This document shows, piece after piece, positions 32,608-41,352 of a DNA stretch of 64,000 bases. Each line of letters begins with the position of its first letter. Within the stretch, counting starts at the first letter, position 1. Below the pieces are notes generated by a model, which was given only the letters and a program-made list of their open reading frames with translations, was not told where the DNA came from and ran no database searches. The DNA lies in NCBI GenBank assembly GCA_963997635.1, contig CAXEND010000006.1, positions 1-64,000 on the forward strand, written 5' to 3'. The position numbers and the translations under genes are program-made. Origin of the DNA: GCA-2728135 sp002728135 (GTDB taxonomy: Bacteria; Pseudomonadota; Alphaproteobacteria; UBA828).

Positions 32608-34677
32608 CTATGAACTCTGTTCACATATCAAACTTCCTCTAGTATTTCTAAAGGCTTCTGATCCCGGGTCTACAACAATAGTCGTAAAGGACGATTCAAT
32701 TATAGAAGGCCCTACGACACGGACATTATCTTTCATGTCCTCAAATCTATAAACATTTGAATCAACGAGTCCAACACTTCCAAAAAAAGCTTTCCTGTTA
32801 TCTTCAACTTTATTACCTGAAATAGTTTCCATAACTTTAAGATTGGTATTCTCTCTAAGTTTACAGCTGACATTAGCTCTCCACCCGACAATCTCAACCT
32901 CAGAGGTTTCGTCAGAGATAGCAAAAACTTCTTTATGTGTTCTATGAAAATCTTTTCTTAGTTTTTCTACATCTGCTTGTGTTTCAATTTTTCCTTGATG
33001 AAGAGGAACTTCTATTTCCCAAATTTGATGAGGATATCTAGCTTCTGCAGTATATTCTATTGTATGTTCAAGAGAGTCAGCACCTGGCCCATCCAAGAAT
33101 TTAATACACCTAGACTCAAGATCAGATAAAATTTCATTAACTGAATTAAACGAGAAATCATCTGTATGGCAATAAAGTGTTGCACTAAACTCTGCTCTTA
33201 AGTCAGACATTAATGCACCAGCAGCAGATAATGTTGCTGCAGTATCAGGAATAATAACTTGTTTGCAGCCAAGTCTAGCTCCTATAGCCACCATATTTAA
33301 TCCTGCAGCACCCCCCCCACCGATTAAAACAGCACCTCTTGGATCAATACCTTGATTGACAGTAATATCTTCAATTGCATGGACCATATTCTCAGTTGCG
33401 ACTGTCAATATTGCAAAAGCTGATTCATGCAAGTCAAGTCCAAGTTTATCACCAACATAATTTTGAATGGCATCTTCTGCAGCAACCTTATCAAGAGTCA
33501 TTGCCCCGCCGAGGAAATAGTCAGGATCTATCCAACCTAAAACAACTGCAGCATCTGTTACTGTGGGTTCTTTCCCTCCCTTACCATAACTTACTGGGCC
33601 AGGTACTGCACCAGCACTTTGTGGCCCAACATGGAGAAGACCTCCCTCATCTACCCAAGCAATACTGCCGCCACCAGCACCAATACTTTTAACATCGACA
33701 GCAGGAAACCCAGTCATATGCCCCCTATACTGCTGCCCAATCCATGTTTCCCTTGTCCAGGGAATTCTACCTCCACGAACAAGACTCACGTCAAAGGTTG
33801 TCCCCCCAGTATCTGCTATGATAGCTGTATCAATGCCTGAGTCAGTATTTGAATAATGTCGTCCTGCTACAGGAGCCATTGCTGGGCCTGAATTTATTGA
33901 ATGGATGGGTGACCCTGCCATGTCCTCAGCATCCATTGCCCCCCCTTGGGTAGTGACAACAAGTACTCTACCTAAAAAACCAGCTTCATGTAGATGAGTA
34001 GAAAGACCTCCCAAATAGTCTTCCATTAAAGGCTTTAGTGATGCATCAATAACAGTTGATGAAGCTCTTCTATATTCTCTTAGGGAGGGGTTTATAAGAT
34101 GTGAAAGTGTAAATGGGATACCTGGTAAATGTTCAAGTAATAATTCACCTATACGATTCTCGTGAATAGGATTAACTATGGACCAAAGTAAACAAACTCC
34201 AACAGCCTCAACTTTTTCTTCTTTTAATTCTTTTATCTGTTCTATCAGCTTTGATTCATCTAAATTCTCTATTACTTTTCCATCATAACGAATACGTTCG
34301 CTTACTTCATAAGTAAGATGACGTGGAACGTAAGGTTTAGGAAAAGTCACACTAAAATCAAAAGGTTCTATTCGTCCACCTTCCCTAAACACTAATATGT
34401 CTGGATGGCCCATAGTGGTAAAAAAAGCAGTCTTTGCAGTATTCTCCGTAACTATAGCGTTAATAGCGCGTGTCGTGCCGTGAATAAGAAGATCTCCACC
34501 TCCCAAGAACTCCTTACGAGATTTATTATAATCTTCTGCCGCTAAAGTAAGTGTATCTAAAACACCCTTTACGGGATTCTCTGGTGTGGTAGCAGACTTG
34601 TATAATCTAACATCGCCCAAATCATCTTCAACTACAAGGTCAGTAAATGTTCCGCCTGTATCAACTGCAAATCTCAT
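32608..34677 (-). CDS. Hydantoinase A/oxoprolinase family protein (HyuA-like), pair 2
   Basis: The 689-residue A subunit opens with FAVDTGGTFTDLVVEDD (3-19) and shows LIHGTTRAINAIV, IADTGGTTFDVSLVRGG (about 290-306), SIGAGGGSIAWVD and the C-terminal GPSIIESSFTTIVVDPG. These are hallmarks of the ATP-binding subunit of N-methylhydantoinase/oxoprolinase-like enzymes. It lies ahead of its HyuB partner and starts an apparent two-gene unit. Confidence 0.94.
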   Translation of the reverse strand: MRFAVDTGGTFTDLVVEDDLGDVRLYKSATTPENPVKGVLDTLTLAAEDYNKSRKEFLGGGDLLIHGTTRAINAIVTENTAKTAFFTTMGHPDILVFREGGRIEPFDFSVTFPKPYVPRHLTYEVSERIRYDGKVIENLDESKLIEQIKELKEEKVEAVGVCLLWSIVNPIHENRIGELLLEHLPGIPFTLSHLINPSLREYRRASSTVIDASLKPLMEDYLGGLSTHLHEAGFLGRVLVVTTQGGAMDAEDMAGSPIHSINSGPAMAPVAGRHYSNTDSGIDTAIIADTGGTTFDVSLVRGGRIPWTRETWIGQQYRGHMTGFPAVDVKSIGAGGGSIAWVDEGGLLHVGPQSAGAVPGPVSYGKGGKEPTVTDAAVVLGWIDPDYFLGGAMTLDKVAAEDAIQNYVGDKLGLDLHESAFAILTVATENMVHAIEDITVNQGIDPRGAVLIGGGGAAGLNMVAIGARLGCKQVIIPDTAATLSAAGALMSDLRAEFSATLYCHTDDFSFNSVNEILSDLESRCIKFLDGPGADSLEHTIEYTAEARYPHQIWEIEVPLHQGKIETQADVEKLRKDFHRTHKEVFAISDETSEVEIVGWRANVSCKLRENTNLKVMETISGNKVEDNRKAFFGSVGLVDSNVYRFEDMKDNVRVVGPSIIESSFTTIVVDPGSEAFRNTRGSLICEQSS

Positions 34678-34775
34678 AATTTAACCCCACCTAAACTTCA
34701 TAAATCATTTAAAAAATAAGCTATCGTATTTAATAAAAATCGCCAAGTTTTTGATTCAAAGAGATAAACTAAATA

Positions 34776-35177
34776 CTATTTTATCTTGTTAATTGAAGGT
34801 TCTATAAAAACATTCAATTTTCCACTTGAAGACAAGGATTGAAAAAAACAAGAAATTCGATTTGTATGACAAGCAGGACCAGTTTGATCAACCAATAAAA
34901 GTATACTGTCATTATCACAATCAACTCTGAATTCGATTAATTTTTGTGTATGACCAGAAGTCTCACCTTTTTTCCATAATTTATTACGTGAACGAGACCA
35001 ATAACAGACTTGCTTTTCATGAATTGTTGATCGTATAGAGTCAGCATTCATCCATGCTAGCATCAAAATTTCACGTGTATCAAACTGTTGTGCAATAGCA
35101 GGTATTAATCCACTTTCATTAAACTTGAGATAATTAATCATCTCATCAACAGCCTCGATTGTGAATTTATCTATCAT
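34776..35177 (-). CDS. hisI: Phosphoribosyl-AMP cyclohydrolase
   Basis: The 133-residue protein matches HisI. Markers are REILMLAWMNADSI (35-48), CYWSRSRNKLWKKGETSGHTQ (59-79), the metal-binding aspartates of VDCDNDS, and GPACHTNRISCF with the zinc cysteine. HisI hydrolyses the pyrimidine ring of phosphoribosyl-AMP in histidine biosynthesis. It is alone, with no other his genes nearby and no HisE domain. Genomic scatter of his genes is common in alphaproteobacteria. Confidence 0.94.
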   Translation of the reverse strand: MIDKFTIEAVDEMINYLKFNESGLIPAIAQQFDTREILMLAWMNADSIRSTIHEKQVCYWSRSRNKLWKKGETSGHTQKLIEFRVDCDNDSILLLVDQTGPACHTNRISCFFQSLSSSGKLNVFIEPSINKIK

Positions 35178-35356
35178 TATATTTTTCCCTTAAACGACGA
35201 ACAGTTTTCAATAACAATAATTGATCAAATAATGTATTCACAGTCTATAAATTAAATTTGGTAAAATACTTAAAACAATTATATAGCTATTTTGAATAGA
35301 AGTTAGACTAACCATGCAAAAAAATCATATCGCCCACAACATAGATTGGTAAAGAA

Positions 35357-36229
35357 ATGAGCGGAAATTCTGCATTATGGGGAGCTGGATCCGCGGTTGC
35401 GTGGGGCATTGGAGACTTCAGTGCAAGATTCTCTAGCGAAAGAACCGGTGTCGCAGTTACTACCTTCTGGATGATGTTTTCTGGTCTTTGTTTTACCCTC
35501 TTGTATATGGCCTTAGATGGTATCCCGATACACTGGACTCTAGATAGATTATGGTTTCTAGTAATAGCAGGAATAGGGATAACTTCAGCGACTGGTATTT
35601 TTTACGCTGCACTCACACGAGGTCCAGTTTCAATAGCTTCCCCGATAGTAGCGTCATATCCTGCGATAGCACTTCCAATTTCTATAGTAACAGGAGCTAG
35701 ACCAGGCTTATGGGAATGGGTTGCGATGATAATAACACTTATTGGTGTTTGGATAGCCACACAAAACAAAAAAATTACCAATGATGAAGATAAATATACA
35801 AAAAAATATATTGGTCAAACATCTCTACTGGCATTATCAGCAGCTACTATTTTTGCTTTTGCTATTTCTAGCTTGGACATAGCCATAGAGTCATATGGCC
35901 CGACAACATCTCTTTTAGGAGTTAGGGTTATTGGAATAATTTGTTTTATAGGATGGTTTTTTTATCAAAGGCAATTACCGACAGCAAAATTCAGCTCATG
36001 GTGGCTTTTGGCTCTAGTAGGACTCCTTGATACAATCGGTCATCTATTTTTATATATTGGTTTAGATTCTGAACATGGTGAATATGCAATAGTGGCTAGT
36101 GCTGCATATACAATTATAACAGTTATACTAGCTAGGTTTTTTTTAAATGAGAGTATATCAAAAACTCAATGGATCGGCATTTTATTGGTTGTTGGAGGTA
36201 TTGCTTCCTTAACAGTTCTTCCATCTTAA
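35357..36229 (+). CDS. DMT-family (EamA) transporter
   Basis: This 290-residue protein has about ten membrane helices in two EamA repeats. The first opens with LWGAGSAVAWGIGDFSARFS, and the second ends in the typical RFFLNESISKTQWIGILLVVGGI. It probably moves a metabolite across the inner membrane; substrate and direction are unknown. The crotonase gene begins 29 bases downstream and may be in the same transcript. Confidence 0.9.
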   Translation: MSGNSALWGAGSAVAWGIGDFSARFSSERTGVAVTTFWMMFSGLCFTLLYMALDGIPIHWTLDRLWFLVIAGIGITSATGIFYAALTRGPVSIASPIVASYPAIALPISIVTGARPGLWEWVAMIITLIGVWIATQNKKITNDEDKYTKKYIGQTSLLALSAATIFAFAISSLDIAIESYGPTTSLLGVRVIGIICFIGWFFYQRQLPTAKFSSWWLLALVGLLDTIGHLFLYIGLDSEHGEYAIVASAAYTIITVILARFFLNESISKTQWIGILLVVGGIASLTVLPS

Positions 36230-36258
36230 TCATGTAAATTTATGGGGGATTGTCAGTT

Positions 36259-37011
36259 ATGACAGAAATTTACGAAGAAAATATTGATGGTATTGTGGTG
36301 ATAAAATTAAACCGGCCCTCAAAACGTAACGCCTTAAATTATCCCATGAGCGAACTACTAGAGAAAGCCTTTTTAAGACTTAACTTAGATTCAAAATGTA
36401 AAGCGATTGTGCTTACTGGAATGGGAGATATAGCATTCTGTGCTGGCATGGATTTATCTACCCTGAAAGATTTTGATAAAGATTCAGCTGTAGAATGGAT
36501 AAAAAAACTAAAAACTCTATATGAATCTATAAGATCTTTTAATAAACCCTGTATAGGTGCAATCAACGGAACTGCTGCAGGTGCTGGTTATCATTTAGCT
36601 CTTCTGTGTGATTTAAGGATAGGGTGCAAAGAGTCTAAAATGAGTCAGCCAGAAATAAATGTCGGCCTTCCTAGTCTACTTGGCCCACAACTTATGTTCC
36701 CAACCTTAGGTTTAGCAAAAACCACCGAATTAGCATATACTGGTCGCTCTATGTTATACAAAGAATTGTTAGAAGTTGGACTAATCTCTGAACTTACACA
36801 ACAAAATAATTTAATTAACCAAGCAATAAAAATGGCCAATGATTTGGCCAAAAAAGAGGCAATAGCCTTTAATTACACTAAACAACGCATTCGTGAAATT
36901 ACACAACCAGATTTTGATAAAGTATTTGAACAAGCCGAGAAAATTCAAGCTGAAGCATTTTCAACTGGAAAGCCTCAAGAAACAATTAAATCAAAACTTA
37001 ATCTTGAATAA
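36259..37011 (+). CDS. Enoyl-CoA hydratase/isomerase family protein (crotonase)
   Basis: The 250-residue crotonase has the CoA-site loop AFCAGMDLSTLKD and the oxyanion-hole segment NGTAAGAGYHLALLCDL. In typical hydratases the second catalytic glutamate position falls in QPEINVGLP, and that glutamate is kept. The first (normally in GGGxELAxxCD) is replaced by His in GAGYHLALLCD. Hydratase activity is therefore uncertain, and an isomerase, decarboxylase or thioesterase role is possible. The start is ATG 36259 after GGGGG; an upstream TTG at 36250 is less likely. Its stop lies two bases from the convergent synthetase stop. Confidence 0.9.
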   Translation: MTEIYEENIDGIVVIKLNRPSKRNALNYPMSELLEKAFLRLNLDSKCKAIVLTGMGDIAFCAGMDLSTLKDFDKDSAVEWIKKLKTLYESIRSFNKPCIGAINGTAAGAGYHLALLCDLRIGCKESKMSQPEINVGLPSLLGPQLMFPTLGLAKTTELAYTGRSMLYKELLEVGLISELTQQNNLINQAIKMANDLAKKEAIAFNYTKQRIREITQPDFDKVFEQAEKIQAEAFSTGKPQETIKSKLNLE

Positions 37012-37012
37012 T

Positions 37013-39106
37013 TTATTCTTCTAATGAAATTATTGCATCAACCGCGTAACAATGATTATTTGAAATAATAAGGGGGTTAATCTCAAGTTCTTTTATTCTT
37101 GAAACATCCCTAACAAGATCACTTATCAAAAAAAGCACTTCGATAATTAAATTATAATCTATTGGATCATTTCCCCGATACCCTTCAAAGATTTTGGATA
37201 AACCATTACTTTTGATAGATTTATATATATCCTTTTTGGAAAAAGGAGGAATTAACAAGCCTTTTTTATTTATAAATTCTACCATCGTTCCTCCATAACC
37301 GAATGCTATTACAGGTCCCAGTGATGGATCTCGTTTCATACCAATAAATAATTCAATACCTTTACTTGCCATTTTCTCAACGAGGAAGCCATCAAACTTA
37401 GCATCTGGAAAATCATTATATATTTTTTCACTCATGTTCTCGCATAGACGGACTATCTCATCATCAGAAACAACACCTAAACTGACTCCTCCTATATCAG
37501 ATTTATGTTGAATATCTTGAGACGAAATTTTTACCGCAACTGGGTAACCAATTTTATTTGCGATAACAATTGCATCATCTATATTTTTTGCATGATCAAA
37601 AGGCAGCAAAGTTAATCCTATAGAACGAAGTATCTGTTTAGACTGATATTCAGACAATATGCCGCCAGACTTTTTTATATAATTTAGGATATTTTTATAT
37701 TTTGACTTTCTGTTAACAGTTTCTAAAGAATTATTATTATCTGTGTTTCCTATAAGTAATGAAGCAGCACTTGCTGCAGAGTTAGGTGTTTCATAAACTG
37801 GGATACCCGCCTCTCGGATAGAAATTCGATCGGAATTATTTCCTCCAAACCATCCACATATCATAGGTTTATCTATTTGTTCACTAATTGAAATAATTTG
37901 ACTTTTAATAATATCTGCATGTTGTCTAATTACGCCTGGAAAGGGCATTACTATATCAACATTTTTATCAGCAGCAACAAGCTGTAACTGTTTACTAATT
38001 ATTTCAGGATTAGTTAACCATTGTAAGGTAACATCAATTGGATTTTGTGAGGATGCAAATGGTGGCAAGGTTTTTTTTAAGGCTTCTTCTGTATTTGAAT
38101 TAAACTTACTAAGCCTTAACCCAGCTGTATCTAGAGCGTCAGAACATAAAACCCCTATGCCCCCAGAATTAGTTAATACACCTACCTTGTTACCTAAGGG
38201 TATTTTCTTGCAGAGGGCAAATAATTCTAATCCGATAAATAACTCCTCTATACTCTCTACCACAATAGCACCCCATTGGCGCAGTGCCGCAACATTTACC
38301 TCCCAGTCCCCAACTATTGAAGCTGTATGTGATGCAGCCACTGAACTAGAAATTTCACTTTTGCCCCCTTTAAGAATTATTATTGGAACATTTCGAGATC
38401 TCGCATGCTGAATAGATTGTTTCAAACGTTCGGGATTTTTAACAGATTCAACATAAGCACCGATTACTGAGATATCTTCTGACATAGCAACATGTTCAAT
38501 AATGTCTGATAATCCGACATCAATTTCGTTACCAAGACTAACTAAATAACCAATTCCAATCCCTCTATTAATACACTCACGTGCAACTATTCCACCCATA
38601 ACACCACTATGACCAACAAAACCAATAGGCCCAGGTGATCTCTCTTTTTGACCTAACTCAGAGCTAAAATATGCAACCATTGGGTGATGAAAATTTGCCA
38701 CTCCTTGACTATTGGGTCCACATACAATTGTATCAGACATTGCTATTTGTATTTGAAGTTTTTCCTGCATTTTAACTCCAACATCATTAGCCTCAGCAAA
38801 ACCACTTGAATAAATTGTAACTGCAGGAATACCTATTTTTTGGCAAGCTTCTAAAGTTTCACAAACTTTATTTGCAGATACGGCTATAATGGCCATATCT
38901 GGCAATATGTCTAAATCACCTAGACTGGCATGACACTTTATGCCAGCTACCTCTTCTCTATTAGGATTTATTGGAATTATATGACCTGGAAAACTATAGT
39001 TCTTAAGATATTGAATAGCTCTGCCACCAGGTTTTTGGGTGTTATGACTTGCCCCAATGACAGCTACAGATCTTGGCTCTAAAAGCGGTTTTAGGTTCAT
39101 AGACAT
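37013..39106 (-). CDS. NDP-forming acyl-CoA synthetase (acetate-CoA ligase family)
   Basis: The 697-residue protein has an N-terminal CoA-binding domain (SVAVIGASHNTQKPGGRAI, 13-31), succinyl-CoA-synthetase-like flavodoxin domains with the phospho-histidine region FVGHSGVMGG, and a C-terminal ATP-grasp domain (KISSQDIQHKSDIGGV; FDGFLVEKMASKGIELFIG). It makes an acyl-CoA from an acid, CoA and ATP with release of ADP and phosphate, or runs in reverse to make ATP. The acid cannot be identified. A RidA gene lies 26 bases upstream on the same strand. Confidence 0.93.
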   Translation of the reverse strand: MSMNLKPLLEPRSVAVIGASHNTQKPGGRAIQYLKNYSFPGHIIPINPNREEVAGIKCHASLGDLDILPDMAIIAVSANKVCETLEACQKIGIPAVTIYSSGFAEANDVGVKMQEKLQIQIAMSDTIVCGPNSQGVANFHHPMVAYFSSELGQKERSPGPIGFVGHSGVMGGIVARECINRGIGIGYLVSLGNEIDVGLSDIIEHVAMSEDISVIGAYVESVKNPERLKQSIQHARSRNVPIIILKGGKSEISSSVAASHTASIVGDWEVNVAALRQWGAIVVESIEELFIGLELFALCKKIPLGNKVGVLTNSGGIGVLCSDALDTAGLRLSKFNSNTEEALKKTLPPFASSQNPIDVTLQWLTNPEIISKQLQLVAADKNVDIVMPFPGVIRQHADIIKSQIISISEQIDKPMICGWFGGNNSDRISIREAGIPVYETPNSAASAASLLIGNTDNNNSLETVNRKSKYKNILNYIKKSGGILSEYQSKQILRSIGLTLLPFDHAKNIDDAIVIANKIGYPVAVKISSQDIQHKSDIGGVSLGVVSDDEIVRLCENMSEKIYNDFPDAKFDGFLVEKMASKGIELFIGMKRDPSLGPVIAFGYGGTMVEFINKKGLLIPPFSKKDIYKSIKSNGLSKIFEGYRGNDPIDYNLIIEVLFLISDLVRDVSRIKELEINPLIISNNHCYAVDAIISLEE

Positions 39107-39132
39107 GTGATGAGTCTCATTTTATGAGTCTA

Positions 39133-39513
39133 CTAGTTATGTAATGGTTTCCATGCTGTGGCATCAACTTCAACTTTTGCATCGACCATTAGCTGTGCTT
39201 TGACTGTTGCACGAGCAGGTGGGTTTCTAGAAAAAAAGCTTTTATACACATCATTAAAACCCTCAAAATCAGCTTCATCCTCCAACCAACAATTGCATTT
39301 TACTATATCGTCCATATGGCACCCTGCTTCATCTAACAAACCTTGAATTCTTTCCATTACAATCAGTGTCTGTGTTTTTATATCGCCTTTTACTAACTTT
39401 CCGTGTTTATCGAAGGGAACCTGACCGGACACAAATATAAAGTCTCCTGCCCTAACAGCACCAGATAATGGAACACCAGGCATTTGTCCAAAGAATGATT
39501 TTGTATCTGTCAT
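39133..39513 (-). CDS. RidA family protein (reactive intermediate/imine deaminase)
   Basis: The 126-residue protein has the RidA/YjgF fold pattern: PLSGAVRAGDFIFVSGQVPF (15-34), QTLIVMERIQGLLDEAGCHMDDIVK, and the catalytic arginine in PPARATVKAQL. RidA enzymes hydrolyse reactive enamine or imine intermediates to oxoacids and ammonia, relieving damage from PLP enzymes. Some members act in pyrimidine or aromatic breakdown. It probably shares a transcript with the acyl-CoA synthetase gene. TGGAGTAAA precedes the start. Confidence 0.92.
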   Translation of the reverse strand: MTDTKSFFGQMPGVPLSGAVRAGDFIFVSGQVPFDKHGKLVKGDIKTQTLIVMERIQGLLDEAGCHMDDIVKCNCWLEDEADFEGFNDVYKSFFSRNPPARATVKAQLMVDAKVEVDATAWKPLHN

Positions 39514-39593
39514 TATTTTACTCCATTATATCAATTATATAATAAATGCGTTAACAACTATAATTCATTAGGTCAAGGAGATAGGGATTCTTT

Positions 39594-40343
39594 GTGGGTA
39601 AACTTATTGGAAAAAAAGCTATTATAACTGGTGCAGCAGGCGGTATAGGACAAGCAATAGCAGAGAAATTCTCCAATGAAGGAGCTGATGTTGCTTTGCT
39701 GGATATGAACATAGACCAAGCAAAGCATAATGCCTCTAAATTAATAGCAGAGGGAAAAATTGCCATTGCCGATCATATTAACCTTCTTGAAGAAGATTCT
39801 ATCAAAGATACTTTTTCACGACTGAAGGAATCATTTGGACTGGCTCATATTTTAGTTAATTCAGCAGCTATAGCAGACGGTGGTTTATTAGAGGAATTAT
39901 CTACTGCTCAGTGGGATAAAATGATTGGAGTAAACTTGAGGGGAAGCTTTCTATGTTGCAGAGAAGTTATTTCATCAATGAAAAGAAATCGATGGGGCAG
40001 AATTATTAACATAGCATCTGAAGTAGCTCATCGCGGGCATCCTGGCCTAAGTCACTATGCTGCGTCTAAAGCTGCAGTTATTGCAATGACAAAATGCTTA
40101 TCCCTAGAATTAGTTGAGGATAACATTCGTGCTAATGTCTTATCACCGGGCCCAACTGACACCTCAATGATCTCTGGCTTAGATGAAGAAACTCTATCAA
40201 ATCTCTTAACTGACTTAATGCCCATCGGTAGGTTAGCTCAACCCAATGAAATTGCGAGTGCGGCACTTTATTTAGCATCTGATGACGCAGATTTTTGTGT
40301 TGGCATGACACTCAACATTAACGGTGGCACCCACCGTTTATAA
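39594..40343 (+). CDS. Short-chain dehydrogenase/reductase (SDR)
   Basis: The 249-residue SDR opens with IITGAAGGIGQA for the dinucleotide and has NSAA, then NIASEVAHRGHPGLSHYAASKAAV with the catalytic Ser/Tyr/Lys set (YAASK). Oxidation of a hydroxyl group or reduction of a ketone is expected, and 3-oxoacyl-ACP reductase or hydroxyacid dehydrogenase roles are possible. The start is a GTG (39594) with AGGG about eight bases ahead. It is divergent from the RidA gene. Confidence 0.92.
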   Translation: MGKLIGKKAIITGAAGGIGQAIAEKFSNEGADVALLDMNIDQAKHNASKLIAEGKIAIADHINLLEEDSIKDTFSRLKESFGLAHILVNSAAIADGGLLEELSTAQWDKMIGVNLRGSFLCCREVISSMKRNRWGRIINIASEVAHRGHPGLSHYAASKAAVIAMTKCLSLELVEDNIRANVLSPGPTDTSMISGLDEETLSNLLTDLMPIGRLAQPNEIASAALYLASDDADFCVGMTLNINGGTHRL

Positions 40344-40380
40344 TAAATGATTTTGTCGAGAAGATTACAATCTCTAAAAC

Positions 40381-41070
40381 TCAAATTTTTATATTTAAAA
40401 TATCACACAATTCTTGTGAGGTCATTACATCTCCGAACTGTTGAATAAATGTCTCTAGAGTTGATCTGTGTTCTTCATCGCTTAACGCAGCACAACAATC
40501 AGAAACAATTATAGTTTTAAAATCTAGCATCATGGAGTCTCTAGCTGTAGACTCACAACATACGTTAGTTTTGGTGCCAGCAATTAAAACTGTTTCAATA
40601 CCAAAGCTTCTAAGTCGACGCTCTAGAGGAGAAGAGCCTGGGGTTAGAGCACTATAACGATTCTTAAATAAAGTAGAGTCCTCAGGATAAACATCTAAAT
40701 CATGCCAGAGTTTTTGGCCATCGCCACCCGGTGAAAGTGACTTAATCGTTTGTGCACGTATATCTTCAGACACGAAATAATTAAAGAAATTTGGCCAATC
40801 ACTCAATTCATTATGATTATGATTGCCATGAGTAATCCATACAATATGCCCTCCTAATTTTCTAAGTCTTAAAGATAGATAATTGATATTTTTAACAATT
40901 TCACGACCTTTTGGGACTTCTGCTGGGCTACCAGGCAGGAGAAATGTATTTTGCATATCTATTATGACTAGCGCCGTAGTTCGAGGTTCTAACCTATCAA
41001 ACAAATGTAACTTACCTCTTCTGGACATAACTCTGTCTATGATATGCTGTCTTATATTTACATTATGCAT
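40381..41070 (-). CDS. Isochorismatase-family cysteine hydrolase
   Basis: This 229-residue protein has D38 (LVIIDMQNTF), K136 (LFKNRYSALTPGSSPLE) and C171 in TKTNVCCESTARDSM. The TNVC-ESTARD pattern differs from the TSGCxRAS form of the two other such proteins here and is typical of peroxyureidoacrylate/ureidoacrylate amidohydrolase and isochorismatase groups. It hydrolyses an amide, ester or ureide bond. It is the last gene of the five-gene minus-strand operon and starts nine bases after the zinc-ribbon gene; GAGGGTAA precedes the ATG. Confidence 0.91.
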   Translation of the reverse strand: MHNVNIRQHIIDRVMSRRGKLHLFDRLEPRTTALVIIDMQNTFLLPGSPAEVPKGREIVKNINYLSLRLRKLGGHIVWITHGNHNHNELSDWPNFFNYFVSEDIRAQTIKSLSPGGDGQKLWHDLDVYPEDSTLFKNRYSALTPGSSPLERRLRSFGIETVLIAGTKTNVCCESTARDSMMLDFKTIIVSDCCAALSDEEHRSTLETFIQQFGDVMTSQELCDILNIKI

Positions 41071-41079
41071 TAAAATAAA

Positions 41080-41352
41080 TTACCCTCTTACTGTATCATT
41101 CAAAAATGGATCGCCAGATAAAGCTATCTCAGAATCTAGAAGACTACCACATTCAGGACAGTAAAATTGCCTTAATAAGACATCCTTACTTACAGTATAT
41201 GTTGAGCCGCAGGTTCTCTCCATTGGTTGCTCACTTACAATTGCATAATTCTTCCATATTTCCTCTCTTGAACATAACTGTTTTTCACAATCAGAGCAGA
41301 GGATTGTCCCATTTTGATCAATACTTAGTGTGGCTGAAAATTTAGATGTCAT
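41080..41352 (-). CDS. Small zinc-ribbon protein, acetone carboxylase gamma-subunit-like
   Basis: The 90-residue protein has two CxxC pairs, C19-C22 and C65-C68, the latter in LRQFYCPECGSLLDSEIAL. This resembles the small gamma subunit of acetone and acetophenone carboxylases (PF08882 type). In those enzymes the HyuA/HyuB-like subunits act with this third subunit in ATP-dependent carboxylation. The start overlaps the HyuB stop by 11 bases, which supports joint translation. The family assignment is by pattern and gene order. Confidence 0.8.
   Translation of the reverse strand: MTSKFSATLSIDQNGTILCSDCEKQLCSREEIWKNYAIVSEQPMERTCGSTYTVSKDVLLRQFYCPECGSLLDSEIALSGDPFLNDTVRG

Noticed and set aside
34776..35177. 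HisI and the HisN-like phosphatase as parts of a local histidine operon
   Set aside because: The two genes are 20 kb apart, on opposite strands, with no other his gene nearby; each seems isolated.
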